64,000 nucleotides of DNA from an uncultured Castellaniella sp. (GCF_937988725.1 NZ_CALKHS010000009.1:124001-188000), one strand, 5' to 3'. Shown: positions 1 through 9,108, numbered from the stretch's first letter. A program made the numbers and translations. Notes: a model not told the origin generated them from the sequence alone.

Positions 1-1
1 G

Positions 2-1072
2 CCGCAGATCCAGTCCCGCAGCCAGGTCGGCATCGGCCTCACCCATTGGGAGATCGACCTCTGGGGCCGGATCCGCAACCTGAAAGACGCCGCGCTGGAC
101 GACTGGCTGGCCTCGGACGCGGCCCGCCAGGCTGTCCGGGTGGCGCTGGTGCGCCAGGTGGCCGACTCGGTGCTGGTGCTACGGGAACTGGACCAGCGCG
201 CCTTTCTGGCGGACGAAGCCGTGCGCAACCGCCGGCAGTCCCTGGAAATCTTCCAGCGGCGCAAGGGCGCGGGGTCCTCCTCGGAACTGGAACTGACCCA
301 GGTGCGCACCCTGTTGATCCAGGCCGAATCCCTGCGGGTTCAACTGCAACAGGAACGGGCCGCCGCCGCGCACGCGCTGACGCTGCTGACGGGCGTCGCG
401 AACGCCGGCATCGCGCCGGCCGAGGCCATCGATCTGGAATCCATGCGGCTGACCCGTCTAGAGCCGGGCCTGCCGTCCGAGGTCCTGCTGTCCCGGCCGG
501 ACATCCGGGCCGCCGAATACCAGCTGCGGTCGGCCCACGCCCGGATCGGCGCCGCGCGCGCCGCATTCCTGCCGCGCATCGCCCTGACTTCGAGCACCGG
601 CTCGGCCAGCGCGGAACTCGACGGCCTGTTCGGCGGCGGGAGCCGGGCCTGGACGTTCGCGCCGGTCATCGAACTGCCGATCTTCACGGCGGGCCGCTTG
701 AGGACCACCCTGGACGTGACCGAGGTCCGACGCGACATGGCGGTGGCGACCTACGAGAAAAACATCCAGACCGCCTTCCGCGAAGTGGCCGATGCCCTGT
801 CCGCGCGCCAGGGCCTGGCCGAACAGATGGACATCCAGGCCCGCATGGCGCGGACCCAGGCCGCGCGGGCCGAACTGGCCCAGCTGCGCTACGACAGCGG
901 CGCCGCGCCCTACCTGGAAGTCCTGGACGCCCAGCGCGATCTGCTGACGGCTCAGCAGCAACTGGTTCAAGTCCGGCGCGCCTGGCTATCGAGCCAGGTG
1001 GCTCTGTACGCCGCCCTGGGCGGCGGCGCCGGACCCGCCCTTCCAAACTCTCCCGCCCTCCAAGCGACATGA
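2..1072 (+). CDS. Outer-membrane efflux factor, NodT/OprM (TolC-like) family, 5'-truncated by window edge
   Basis: The reading frame is open from base 2, so the N-terminus, including any lipoprotein signal, lies outside the window; 356 codons are visible. The protein resembles the TolC-fold outer-membrane channels of tripartite pumps. An early WEIDLWGR segment, long helical stretches rich in Ala, Gln, Arg and Leu, and a RAAEYQLRSAHARIGAARAA segment are typical of the NodT subfamily. Its stop overlaps the start of the downstream HlyD adaptor (ATGA), so the two are translationally coupled. In context it should form the outer-membrane exit duct for the RbbA/YhhJ-like transporter that follows. 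The substrate cannot be told. Confidence 0.9.
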   Translation, partial: PQIQSRSQVGIGLTHWEIDLWGRIRNLKDAALDDWLASDAARQAVRVALVRQVADSVLVLRELDQRAFLADEAVRNRRQSLEIFQRRKGAGSSSELELTQVRTLLIQAESLRVQLQQERAAAAHALTLLTGVANAGIAPAEAIDLESMRLTRLEPGLPSEVLLSRPDIRAAEYQLRSAHARIGAARAAFLPRIALTSSTGSASAELDGLFGGGSRAWTFAPVIELPIFTAGRLRTTLDVTEVRRDMAVATYEKNIQTAFREVADALSARQGLAEQMDIQARMARTQAARAELAQLRYDSGAAPYLEVLDAQRDLLTAQQQLVQVRRAWLSSQVALYAALGGGAGPALPNSPALQAT

Positions 1073-2145
1073 TCCTGTCCGAGAAACTCAAGAAATCCCT
1101 CCCGCTGGCGCTGGCCGCCGTTCTGGCGATCGGCGCCTACGGCGCCTGGCGCTGGTCCCGGGACGGCGGCCCGGGCCCCGGTTTCATGCAAGGCAACGGC
1201 CGCATCGAGGCCACCGAAATCGACATTGCCACCAGGCTGCCCGGTCGGATCGACCGCATTCTGGTCGACGAGGGCGATTTCGTCCGAACCGGACAGATCC
1301 TGGCCCTGATGAATCCGGATTCCCTGCAGGCCCAGATCGAAGAAGCCGCGGCCCGCCAGCGCCAGGCCGGACACGCCGTCGCCGCCGCCCAGGCCCAGGT
1401 CGCCCTGCGCGAAAGCGACGTCGCCACGGCGCAAGCCATCGTCAGGCAGCGCGAAAGCGACCTGTTCGCCGCCCGGCGGCGCTTGAACCGATCCAGCACG
1501 CTGGCCCGGCAGGGCGCGGCGTCGCAGCAGGAGCTGGACGACGACCAGGCCCGGCTGCGCAGCGTCGAAGCCGGCCTCGCCGCCGCCCGGGCGCAAGTGG
1601 TGTCGGCTCAGGCGGGCGTGGCGGCGGCCAGGGCCGATCAGGTGGGCGCGGAATCCGCCGTGGCGGCTGCGGCGGCCACGACGGCGCGCATCCAGGCCGA
1701 TCTGGAGGACAGCCGCCTCAAGGCCCCGCGCGACGGCCGCATCCAGCTGCGCATTGCCCAGCCGGGCGAAGTGCTCGGCGCCGGCGGCCGCGTGCTCAAC
1801 ATGCTGGACCTGTCCGACGTCACCATGACCTTCTTCATGCCCGAAGCCATCGCCGGCCGGCTCGCCCTGGGCAGCGAAGTCCGCATCGTGCTGGACGCGG
1901 CCCCGGAATATGTGATCCCCGCCGAAGTCGCCTTCGTCGCCAGCCAGGCCCAGTTCACTCCCAAGACCGTGGAAACGGCCAGCGAGCGCCAGAAGCTCAT
2001 GTTCCGCATCAAGGCGCGCATTCCCCGGGATCTGCTGCAGAAGCATCTGGAGCAGGTCAAGACCGGCCTGCCAGGCGTCGCCTGGGTCCGCACCGACGCC
2101 GCGCGGCCCTGGCCCGCGACCCTGGCCATCCGCCTGCCCGGATAA
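1069..2145 (+). CDS. HlyD-family membrane-fusion (adaptor) protein, YhiI-like
   Basis: The protein has 358 residues. One N-terminal membrane anchor (about residues 10-26) is followed by a biotinyl-lipoyl half-motif (RIDRILVDEGDFVRTGQIL), a long Ala/Gln/Arg-rich coiled-coil hairpin (about residues 85-205), the second lipoyl half and a beta-barrel region. This is the layout of periplasmic adaptors that join an inner-membrane ABC transporter to a TolC-like channel. I chose the ATG at 1069 because it overlaps the stop of the outer-membrane factor and begins the hydrophobic anchor; the frame is open further upstream only by chance. Size and neighbours match E. coli yhiI, which sits beside rbbA and yhhJ. 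Confidence 0.9.
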   Translation: MILSEKLKKSLPLALAAVLAIGAYGAWRWSRDGGPGPGFMQGNGRIEATEIDIATRLPGRIDRILVDEGDFVRTGQILALMNPDSLQAQIEEAAARQRQAGHAVAAAQAQVALRESDVATAQAIVRQRESDLFAARRRLNRSSTLARQGAASQQELDDDQARLRSVEAGLAAARAQVVSAQAGVAAARADQVGAESAVAAAAATTARIQADLEDSRLKAPRDGRIQLRIAQPGEVLGAGGRVLNMLDLSDVTMTFFMPEAIAGRLALGSEVRIVLDAAPEYVIPAEVAFVASQAQFTPKTVETASERQKLMFRIKARIPRDLLQKHLEQVKTGLPGVAWVRTDAARPWPATLAIRLPG

Positions 2146-2149
2146 GACC

Positions 2150-4945
2150 ATGGCGCAGGACGTTCTCGCGGCCCGGATCCGGGGACTGAGTCACCGCTAC
2201 GGCAAGACTTGCGCGCTGGAACGCATCGACTTCGACGTTCCGGCCGGCCGGATGATCGGCTTGATCGGCCCGGACGGCGTGGGCAAATCCACCTTGCTGT
2301 CGATCCTGGCCGGAGCCCGGACCATCCAGGAAGGCCGCGTCGAGGTTCTGGGCGGCGACATGGCAATGCGAGGCCACCGCAAGCGGACCTGCCCGCGCAT
2401 CGCCTACATGCCGCAGGGACTGGGGAAGAACCTCTACCCGACGCTCTCGGTCGAGGAAAACCTGCAATTCTTCGCCCGCCTGTTCGGCCACGACGCCGCG
2501 GAGCGGCGCCGGCGCATCGACGACCTGACCCGCAGCACCGGCCTGCACCCGTTCCTGTCGCGCCCCGCGGGCAAGCTGTCGGGCGGCATGAGGCAGAAGC
2601 TGAGTCTGTGCTGCGCCCTGATCCACGACCCGGATCTCCTGATTCTGGACGAGCCGACGACGGGGGTGGACCCGCTGGCCCGCGCCCAGTTCTGGGACCT
2701 GATCGCCCGCATCCGCGCCGGTCATCCCGGGCGCGCAACCGGCGGCGAGCCGCGCCGATCGGGCGCCATGAGCGTCATCGTCGCCACCGCCTACATGGAC
2801 GAGGCCCTGCGCTTCGACCGGCTGGTCGCCATGGACGATGGCCGCATCCTGGCCACCGGCACGCCGGCCGAACTGCTCCAGGCCACGGGCCAGGCCTCGC
2901 TGGAAGCCTCCTTCATCCACCTGCTGCCGGCCGCGCGGCGCGAGGGCTACACCCCCGTGGAAATCCCGCCCTTGCCGGTGGACGGCGAGGAAGACATCGC
3001 CATCGAGGCCCGCGATCTGACCATGCGCTTCGGCGACTTCGTGGCCGTCGATCACGTCAGCCTGCGGATCCGTCGCGGCGAGATCTTCGGCTTCCTGGGA
3101 TCCAACGGCTGCGGCAAATCGACCACCATGAAGATGCTGACCGGACTGCTGCCCGCCAGCGAGGGCCGCGCCTGGCTGTTCGGCCGCGAGATCGACCCCG
3201 ACGACCTGGACGTGCGCCGCCGGGTCGGATACATGTCGCAGTCCTTCTCCCTTTACGGCGAACTGACGGTGCGCCAGAACCTGTTTCTGCACGCCCGCCT
3301 GTTCCACGTCGCGCCGGAGCGCATCGACGAGCGCGTCCGCACAATGGTGGAGCGCTTCGGCCTGGGCGAGGCGCTGAACACGCTGCCCGGCAGTCTGCCG
3401 CTGGGAATCCGCCAGCGCCTGTCGCTGGCCGTGGCCATGGTGCACGAGCCCGAGCTGCTGATCCTGGACGAGCCGACTTCGGGCGTGGATCCCGTCGCCC
3501 GCGACGATTTCTGGCGGCTGCTGATCACGCTGTCGCGGCGCGACCGGGTCACGATCTTCATTTCCACCCACTTCATGAACGAGGCCGAGCGCTGCGACCG
3601 CATGTCCATGATGCATGCCGGGCGCGTGCTCGACAGCGACCGGCCCGCCGAACTGGTGCGCAAGCGCGGCGCCGGATCGCTGGAGGAGGCATTCATCGGC
3701 TACCTCCTGGAAGCCAGCGGCGAGGCTCCCGCCGCGCGGCCCGGTCAGGGCGCGGAACCCGGCGGCCGGACCGCGGCCCCGGACGCCGGCGGCCCGGCGG
3801 CGGACGCGCCCCGCATTCCGTCCTTCAGCCCTGCCCGGCTGTTCAGCACCATGCGGCGCGAATCCATGGAACTGCGCCGCGACCCGGTGCGAGGCACGCT
3901 GGCGCTGCTGGGATCCCTGGTGCTGATGTTCGTCATCGGTTTCGGCATCAGCCTGGACGTGGAGAGCCTGAGCTTCGCAGTGCAGGACCGGGACCAGAGC
4001 ACCATCAGCCGCGCCTATGCCCTGAATCTGTCGGGCTCGCGCTACTTCGTCGAGCACCCCCCCATCGTCGACGATTCCGACATGGACCGGCGCATGCGCA
4101 ACGGCGAACTGGCCCTGGCCATCGAAATCCCACCCGGTTTCGGACGCGATCTGCTGCACGGCCGCACGGCCGAGATCGGCGCCTGGATCGACGGCGCCAT
4201 GCCCCAGCGCGCCGAAACCGTCAAAGGCTACGTCCAGGGCATGCATCAGCAATGGCTGGCGCAGCAAGCCCGGGAACGCCTGGGCGCATCCATCGCCTCG
4301 CCGGTCGACCTGCAGACGCGTTTCCGCTACAACCCGGACGTGCGCAGCCTGCCCGCCATGGTGCCGGTCGTCATCCCGCTGCTGCTGATGATGCTGCCGG
4401 CCATGCTCACCGCCCTGGCCGTGGTGCGCGAAAAGGAAATCGGGTCGATCATCAATCTGTATGTCACCCCGGTGACGCGGACGGAGTTCCTGCTGGGCAA
4501 ACAGATCCCCTACATCGGGCTGGCCTTGTTGAACTTCGCAGCGATGTGCCTGCTGTCGGTCACCGTCTTCGGCGTTCCGATCAAAGGCAGCCTCGCCACT
4601 CTGGCCCTGGCCGGCCTCGTCTACTGCATCGCCTCCACCGGACTGGGGCTGCTGGCCTCCGCCATGACGCGCAGCCAGATCGCCGCCATGTTCTTCACGA
4701 TGATGGCCACCCTGATCCCCGCCATCCAGTTCTCGGGCCTGCTGGACCCGGTCAGCGCCATGGAAGGCGTGGGTCTGCTCATCGGCCAGACCTACCCGGC
4801 AGCCCACATGTTCACCATCAGCCGAGGCATCTTCAACAAGGCGCTGGAACTCCAGGACCTCTGGCCCTCGATCCAGCCCCTGATGCTGTCGATCCCGCTG
4901 ATCCTGGGAACGGCCATCGCCCTTCTTCGCAAACAGGACCGCTGA
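2150..4945 (+). CDS. ABC transporter fusion: two ATPase domains plus ABC-2 permease, RbbA (YhiH)-like
   Basis: The 931 residues read as ABC ATPase, ABC ATPase, ABC-2 membrane domain. Domain 1 has Walker A GPDGVGKST (about 40-48), signature LSGGMRQ (about 143) and Walker B LLILDEPT. Domain 2 has GSNGCGKST (about 317), a degenerate signature LPLGIRQ (about 417) and LLILDEPTSGVDP. A Pro/Gly/Ala-rich linker leads to a membrane domain from about residue 575 with a large periplasmic loop and C-terminal helices. E. coli RbbA (911 aa) has the same order and was described as a ribosome-associated ATPase. Here the adaptor and outer-membrane factor upstream favour an export role. The start is 4 bases after the HlyD stop. 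Confidence 0.9.
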   Translation: MAQDVLAARIRGLSHRYGKTCALERIDFDVPAGRMIGLIGPDGVGKSTLLSILAGARTIQEGRVEVLGGDMAMRGHRKRTCPRIAYMPQGLGKNLYPTLSVEENLQFFARLFGHDAAERRRRIDDLTRSTGLHPFLSRPAGKLSGGMRQKLSLCCALIHDPDLLILDEPTTGVDPLARAQFWDLIARIRAGHPGRATGGEPRRSGAMSVIVATAYMDEALRFDRLVAMDDGRILATGTPAELLQATGQASLEASFIHLLPAARREGYTPVEIPPLPVDGEEDIAIEARDLTMRFGDFVAVDHVSLRIRRGEIFGFLGSNGCGKSTTMKMLTGLLPASEGRAWLFGREIDPDDLDVRRRVGYMSQSFSLYGELTVRQNLFLHARLFHVAPERIDERVRTMVERFGLGEALNTLPGSLPLGIRQRLSLAVAMVHEPELLILDEPTSGVDPVARDDFWRLLITLSRRDRVTIFISTHFMNEAERCDRMSMMHAGRVLDSDRPAELVRKRGAGSLEEAFIGYLLEASGEAPAARPGQGAEPGGRTAAPDAGGPAADAPRIPSFSPARLFSTMRRESMELRRDPVRGTLALLGSLVLMFVIGFGISLDVESLSFAVQDRDQSTISRAYALNLSGSRYFVEHPPIVDDSDMDRRMRNGELALAIEIPPGFGRDLLHGRTAEIGAWIDGAMPQRAETVKGYVQGMHQQWLAQQARERLGASIASPVDLQTRFRYNPDVRSLPAMVPVVIPLLLMMLPAMLTALAVVREKEIGSIINLYVTPVTRTEFLLGKQIPYIGLALLNFAAMCLLSVTVFGVPIKGSLATLALAGLVYCIASTGLGLLASAMTRSQIAAMFFTMMATLIPAIQFSGLLDPVSAMEGVGLLIGQTYPAAHMFTISRGIFNKALELQDLWPSIQPLMLSIPLILGTAIALLRKQDR

Positions 4946-4946
4946 C

Positions 4947-6080
4947 ATGAAAAAGCATCATGCTTCCGGGACGATCTGGCGGCTGGGCATCAAGGAGCTC
5001 TGGAGCCTGTGGCGCGATCCCGTCATGCTGGCGCTGATCCTCTTTTCCTTCACCGTGTCGGTCTACACCGCCGCCACGGCCGTGCCCGAAACCCTGCATC
5101 ATGTCTCCATCGCCATCGTGGACGAGGACCATTCCCCCCTGTCCCAGCGGATCACCGCGGCATTCTATCCGCCCCAGTTCATTGCGCCGGCCATGATCAG
5201 CCACGAACAGGTGGACCCGGGAATGGACATCGGCCGCTATTCCTTCGTGCTGAACATCCCGCCCGATTTCCAGCGCAACGTGCTGGCCGGACGCCAGACC
5301 GAAATCCAGATCAACGTCGACGCCACCCGCATGAGCCAGGCATTCACCGGCAACGGCAATATCCAGCAGATCGTCCAGAGCGAGATCGCGGACTTCATGC
5401 GCGGACGCAAGCAGACGGCCAGCCCGTCCGCAGACCTGGTCCTGCGCGCGCGGTTCAACCCGGCCCTGGAGAAATCCTGGTTCGGCGGCCTGATGGAGAT
5501 CATCAACCAGATCACCATGCTGTCCCTGATCCTGACCGGCGCCGCCCTGATCCGCGAGCGGGAGCACGGCACCATCGAACATCTGCTGGTCATGCCCGTC
5601 ACGCCGGCCCAGATCATGCTCTCCAAGGTCTGGTCCATGAGCCTGGTGGTGCTGGCCGCCGCCGCCCTGTCGCTCAACGGCGTCGTCCGCGGACTGCTGG
5701 GCGTGCCGATCGAAGGCTCGCTGCCGCTGTTCTTCGCCGGCGCGGCCCTGCACCTGTTCGCCATGACGGCCATGGGCATCTGGCTGGCCACCCTGGCGCG
5801 CAACATGCCGCAATTCGGCATGCTGATGATTCTGATCCTGCTGCCCATGCAGCTGCTTTCGGGCGGAACCACGCCGCGCGAGAGCATGCCGCTGCTGGCC
5901 CGGGATCTGATGCTGGCCGCGCCCACCACCCATTTCGTCGAACTGGGGCAGGCCATTCTGTACCGGGGCGCGGGTCTGGACGTGGTCTGGCCCTCGTTCC
6001 TGGCCCTGCTGATCATCGGTTTCCTCATGTTCCACTTGTCGCTGCGCCGCTTCCGGTCCACGATCGGCAGCATGGCCTGA
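4947..6080 (+). CDS. ABC-2 type transporter permease, YhhJ-like
   Basis: The protein has 377 residues: one N-terminal membrane helix, a large extracytoplasmic domain of about 150 residues, then about five C-terminal helices, the ABC2_membrane_3 layout. It starts one base after the stop of the RbbA-like fusion, so it is almost certainly its partner half-permease. The resulting set (adaptor, ATPase-permease fusion, permease, with an outer-membrane factor) matches E. coli yhiI-rbbA-yhhJ in order and size (YhhJ is about 374 aa). The substrate is unknown. Confidence 0.88.
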   Translation: MKKHHASGTIWRLGIKELWSLWRDPVMLALILFSFTVSVYTAATAVPETLHHVSIAIVDEDHSPLSQRITAAFYPPQFIAPAMISHEQVDPGMDIGRYSFVLNIPPDFQRNVLAGRQTEIQINVDATRMSQAFTGNGNIQQIVQSEIADFMRGRKQTASPSADLVLRARFNPALEKSWFGGLMEIINQITMLSLILTGAALIREREHGTIEHLLVMPVTPAQIMLSKVWSMSLVVLAAAALSLNGVVRGLLGVPIEGSLPLFFAGAALHLFAMTAMGIWLATLARNMPQFGMLMILILLPMQLLSGGTTPRESMPLLARDLMLAAPTTHFVELGQAILYRGAGLDVVWPSFLALLIIGFLMFHLSLRRFRSTIGSMA

Positions 6081-6104
6081 GCGTCCACACCGTAGGAGTC
6101 TCCC

Positions 6105-6851
6105 ATGTCCACATCCCGCACTGCACTCGTCACCGGCGGCACCGGCGGCCTGGGGCGAGCCATCGCCCGCGCCCTGCATGACCAGGGCCACACCGTGCTT
6201 GTGACGCACTCGCCCGGCAATGACCACGTCCGCGCGTGGCTCGACGAGCAGGCCTCCCAGGGCTATCGCTTCCAGGCTTACGGCACCGACGTGGCCGACG
6301 AAGCCGCCTGCCTGGCCATGGCCGAACGCATCCGGGCCGACGGGCATCGGGTGGACATCCTGGTGAACAATGCCGGCATCACCCGCGACGGCACCTTCCG
6401 GAAGATGCGCAAACCGGCCTGGGACAGCGTGCTGCGCACCAACCTGGATTCCATGTTCAACGTCACCCATCCCTTCGTCGACGACATGGCCGAGGCCGGG
6501 TGGGGCCGCATCGTGAACATCGCTTCGATCAATGGCAGCAAGGGCCAGTTCGGCCAGACCAACTATGCCGCCGCCAAGGCCGGCATCCACGGCTTCACCA
6601 AGTCGCTGGCTCTGGAGCTGGCGCGCAAGGGCATCACCGTCAACACGGTCTCCCCGGGCTATATGGACACGGCCATGGTCGCCGCCGTCCCCCACGATGT
6701 GCTGGAAAGCCAGATCATCTCCCAGATCCCGGTCGGTCGCCTGGGCCGCCCGGAAGAAATCGGCGCGCTGGTCGCCTTCGTCTGCAGCGACCTGGCGGCA
6801 TTCATGACGGGCGCCAACCTGGCCATGAATGGCGGCCAACACATGTACTGA
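6105..6851 (+). CDS. phbB: Acetoacetyl-CoA reductase (PhbB-type short-chain dehydrogenase)
   Basis: This is a 248-residue classical short-chain dehydrogenase. It has the nucleotide-binding motif TGGTGGLG (residues 10-17), the NAG motif in VNNAGITRDGTF, and the catalytic Ser141, Tyr154 and Lys158. The ITRDGTFRKM segment and the C-terminal GANLAMNGGQHMY are typical of PhbB enzymes, which reduce acetoacetyl-CoA to 3-hydroxybutyryl-CoA for polyhydroxybutyrate. A GGAG ribosome-binding site lies about 7 bases before the ATG. No PHB synthase or thiolase is nearby, and the gene is followed by a phosphate acyltransferase and an acetate kinase. A FabG-like function is the main alternative. Confidence 0.8.
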   Translation: MSTSRTALVTGGTGGLGRAIARALHDQGHTVLVTHSPGNDHVRAWLDEQASQGYRFQAYGTDVADEAACLAMAERIRADGHRVDILVNNAGITRDGTFRKMRKPAWDSVLRTNLDSMFNVTHPFVDDMAEAGWGRIVNIASINGSKGQFGQTNYAAAKAGIHGFTKSLALELARKGITVNTVSPGYMDTAMVAAVPHDVLESQIISQIPVGRLGRPEEIGALVAFVCSDLAAFMTGANLAMNGGQHMY

Positions 6852-6858
6852 GGCATCC

Positions 6859-7803
6859 ATGACTGATCTTTCCCCCGAAGACCGGCGTCCGGGCGGACTG
6901 CTCTCCCTGCTGGAGCAGGCGCGCGGACGCGGGCCGATCCGGGTGGCGGTGGTCCACTCCTGCGACGAGATCAGCCTGAGGGCCGCGCTGGACGCCCGCC
7001 GGGAAGGCTTGATCGATCCGATCCTGGTGGCGCCGCGCGCGCGCCTGGAACAGGCCGCCCGGGCGCTGGGTGTTTCGCTGGACGGCATCGAAACCAGGGA
7101 CGCGCCGCACAGCCACGCCGCCGCAGGACTGGCCGTGGCGCTGGCGCGCGCCGGCCGGGTGGAGGCGCTGATGAAGGGCAGCTTGCACACCGACGAGTTG
7201 ATGGGCGCGGTGGTCGCCCGCGACGGCCTGCGCACCAGCCGGCGCGCCAGCCACTGCTACCTGATGCAGACTCCGCATTATCCCCGTCCCTTCGTCATCA
7301 CCGACGCCGCGATCAACATCGCCCCGACCCTGGAGCAAAAGGCCGACATCGTCCGCAACGCCATCGATCTGGCCCATGCGATCGGCGTCGATCGGCCGCG
7401 CGTGGCCATCCTGGCCGCCGTGGAGACGGTCAGCGCCGCCATGCCGGCCACCCTGGACGCGGCGGCGCTGTGCAAGATGGCCGACCGCGGCCAGATCGCC
7501 GGAGGGCTGCTCGACGGCCCGCTTGCCTTTGACAATGCCGTCTCGCCGGAGGCGGCCCTCATCAAGGGCATCCGTTCGGACGTGGCGGGACGCGCGGACA
7601 TTCTCGTGGCGCCCGATCTGGAAAGCGGCAACATGCTGGCCAAGCAGCTGATGTACCTGGGCGATGCCGCCAGCGCCGGCATCGTGCTGGGCGCCCGGGT
7701 GCCCATCGTCCTGACCAGCCGGGCCGATGCCTACGCATCCCGCATCGCCTCCTGCGCCCTGGCCCTGTCGATGGCGCATCACTACCGGAGCACGCCCCCA
7801 TGA
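6859..7803 (+). CDS. Phosphate acetyl/butyryltransferase
   Basis: The 314 residues cover the PTA_PTB domain alone. Recognisable stretches are the substrate-binding core MKGSLHTDELMGAVV, FVITDAAINIAP, GGLLDGPLAFDNAVS and the C-terminal PDLESGNMLAKQLMYLGDA. The enzyme moves an acyl group between CoA and phosphate and pairs with the kinase downstream to make ATP from acetyl-CoA or butyryl-CoA. I use the ATG at 6859, after the SDR stop; an in-frame ATG at 6829 would overlap the SDR. Homologues are often annotated as bifunctional enoyl-CoA hydratase/phosphate acetyltransferase, but no hydratase domain is present here. Its stop overlaps the ackA start. Confidence 0.87.
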   Translation: MTDLSPEDRRPGGLLSLLEQARGRGPIRVAVVHSCDEISLRAALDARREGLIDPILVAPRARLEQAARALGVSLDGIETRDAPHSHAAAGLAVALARAGRVEALMKGSLHTDELMGAVVARDGLRTSRRASHCYLMQTPHYPRPFVITDAAINIAPTLEQKADIVRNAIDLAHAIGVDRPRVAILAAVETVSAAMPATLDAAALCKMADRGQIAGGLLDGPLAFDNAVSPEAALIKGIRSDVAGRADILVAPDLESGNMLAKQLMYLGDAASAGIVLGARVPIVLTSRADAYASRIASCALALSMAHHYRSTPP

Positions 7804-9020
7804 TCCCCGACCAGACCGCCCCTTCAGGATCGGATTTGATTCTGGTCCTGAACTGCGGATCATCGAGCATCAAGTTCGCCCTGTTCGACGCCTTGGCCGA
7901 TCCACCGCCGCGCGTTCCGGCCTGGAACGGCAAGGTGCAGGGCATCGGCGGGGAGCGGCCGGACTTTGGCGAGACCGGCGTCGCGCCGTTCGCCATCCCG
8001 CTCGACTCGCGCAATCCCTACCGCGGCGCCCTGGACCTGATCCTGCGACGCGTGCGCGCCCGGATGGGAAGCCGCCGTCTGGCGGCCGTCGCCCACCGCA
8101 TCGTCCACGGAGGCAGCAAGTATTTCGCGCCCGTGCGCATCGAGGCCGGCGTCCTGGAAGACCTGCGCAGCTACATTCCCCTGGCGCCGCTGCACCAGCC
8201 CTTCGCCCTGGAGGCGATCGACATCCTGCTGCGCGAGCAGCCCGGGCTTGCGCAGATCGCCTGTTTCGACACTGCCTTCCACCATACCGTCCCGCAGGTC
8301 GAGCAGATGCTGCCATTGCCCTATGCGGTCTGGGAACGGGGCCTGCGCCGCTACGGCTTTCATGGCCTGTCCTATGAATATATGTCGGTCGCCCTGCCCG
8401 AGCGCCACGGCGACCGGGCGCGCGGACGCGTCATCGCCGCCCACCTGGGCAGCGGCGCCAGCCTGTGCGCCATGCGCGATCTGCGCAGCCAGGCGACCAC
8501 CATGGGATTCTCCGCCCTGGACGGCCTGATGATGGGGACGCGCCCCGGGTCTCTGGACCCCGGGGCCGTCATCTATCTGATGGAGATCGAACGGCTCAGC
8601 CTGGAGGAGGTCGGCCGGATCCTGTACCACGAGTCCGGCCTGAAAGGCGTGTCGGGAATCTCCGCCGACACGCGGGAACTGCTTGCCCGCGAGGCGGACG
8701 CGCCGCGCGCCCGGCTGGCGCTGGATCTGTACGTGCGCCGCATCGTGCGGGAAATCGGCGCGCTGACCGCCGTGCTGGGCGGGCTCGACATGCTGGTATT
8801 CACGGCCGGGGTCGGCGAGCACAGCATCGAACTGCGCCGGCGCATCTGCGAGGCGCTGGCCTGGTTGGGCGTGTCGCTGGACGCCGAAGCCAACGCGGCG
8901 CAGGCGACGACGCTTTCGAGACCCGGCAGCGCCGTCCTGGTTGCCATGGAGCCCACCAACGAGGAATGGATCGCCGCCCGGCACGCTCAAGCGCGCTGTC
9001 CGATCAGCACCCGTGCTTGA
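7800..9020 (+). CDS. ackA: Acetate kinase
   Basis: The protein has 406 residues with the ASKHA-fold marks of acetate/propionate kinases: LNCGSSSIKF near the N-terminus, AHRIVHGG, the FDTAFH stretch, YGFHGLSYEY, HLGSGASLCA, MGTRPGSLDPG and the adenosine-binding FTAGVGEHS. It converts acyl phosphate and ADP to acyl-acid and ATP. The ATG overlaps the stop of the phosphate acyltransferase by four bases, so the pair is co-translated. An energy-yielding overflow or oxygen-limited role fits the pairing with PhbB. It could equally act on propionate or butyrate. Confidence 0.92.
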   Translation: MIPDQTAPSGSDLILVLNCGSSSIKFALFDALADPPPRVPAWNGKVQGIGGERPDFGETGVAPFAIPLDSRNPYRGALDLILRRVRARMGSRRLAAVAHRIVHGGSKYFAPVRIEAGVLEDLRSYIPLAPLHQPFALEAIDILLREQPGLAQIACFDTAFHHTVPQVEQMLPLPYAVWERGLRRYGFHGLSYEYMSVALPERHGDRARGRVIAAHLGSGASLCAMRDLRSQATTMGFSALDGLMMGTRPGSLDPGAVIYLMEIERLSLEEVGRILYHESGLKGVSGISADTRELLAREADAPRARLALDLYVRRIVREIGALTAVLGGLDMLVFTAGVGEHSIELRRRICEALAWLGVSLDAEANAAQATTLSRPGSAVLVAMEPTNEEWIAARHAQARCPISTRA

Positions 9021-9071
9021 ACTTGAATGTACGGTTCAACCGGACTGTGCATTGGCGCTGCGCCCCATGGT

Positions 9072-9095
9072 AAGATAGTAATTGATTACTATCTT
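9072..9095. promoter_or_regulatory. Perfect 24-bp palindrome, probable TetR autoregulatory operator
   Basis: Two 11-base arms (AAGATAGTAAT and its exact complement) flank a 2-base TG centre. It ends 13 bases before the ATG of the TetR gene. Its left arm overlaps a TAAGAT sequence (9071-9076) that could be the -10 box. A perfect dyad placed here is what an autoregulating TetR repressor normally uses. It is AT-rich in an otherwise GC-rich region. Confidence 0.7.
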
Positions 9096-9108
9096 TGAGA
9101 AACATGAA

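Noticed and set aside
2057..4948. A 963-codon open frame on the minus strand opposite the RbbA-like gene
   Set aside because: It is a GC-skew shadow: Gln/His/Gly/Ala-rich with no domain, antisense to a gene with complete ABC motifs.
4833..7235. An 800-codon minus-strand open frame spanning the YhhJ-like permease and phbB
   Set aside because: It crosses several well-supported plus-strand genes and has only low-complexity composition.
6859..7803. Bifunctional enoyl-CoA hydratase/phosphate acetyltransferase annotation
   Set aside because: The 314-residue protein covers only the PTA_PTB domain; there is no MaoC-like hydratase domain at either end.
9004..9045. TTGAAC/GTTCAA inverted repeat just after ackA as a terminator or operator
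   Set aside because: The arms are only 6 bases, with no T-run, and they lie largely at the ackA stop; the 24-bp palindrome downstream is far stronger.
9082..9108. TTG start for the TetR gene at 9082
   Set aside because: It falls inside the palindromic operator. The ATG at 9109 gives a normal TetR N-terminus with a GAGA site upstream.
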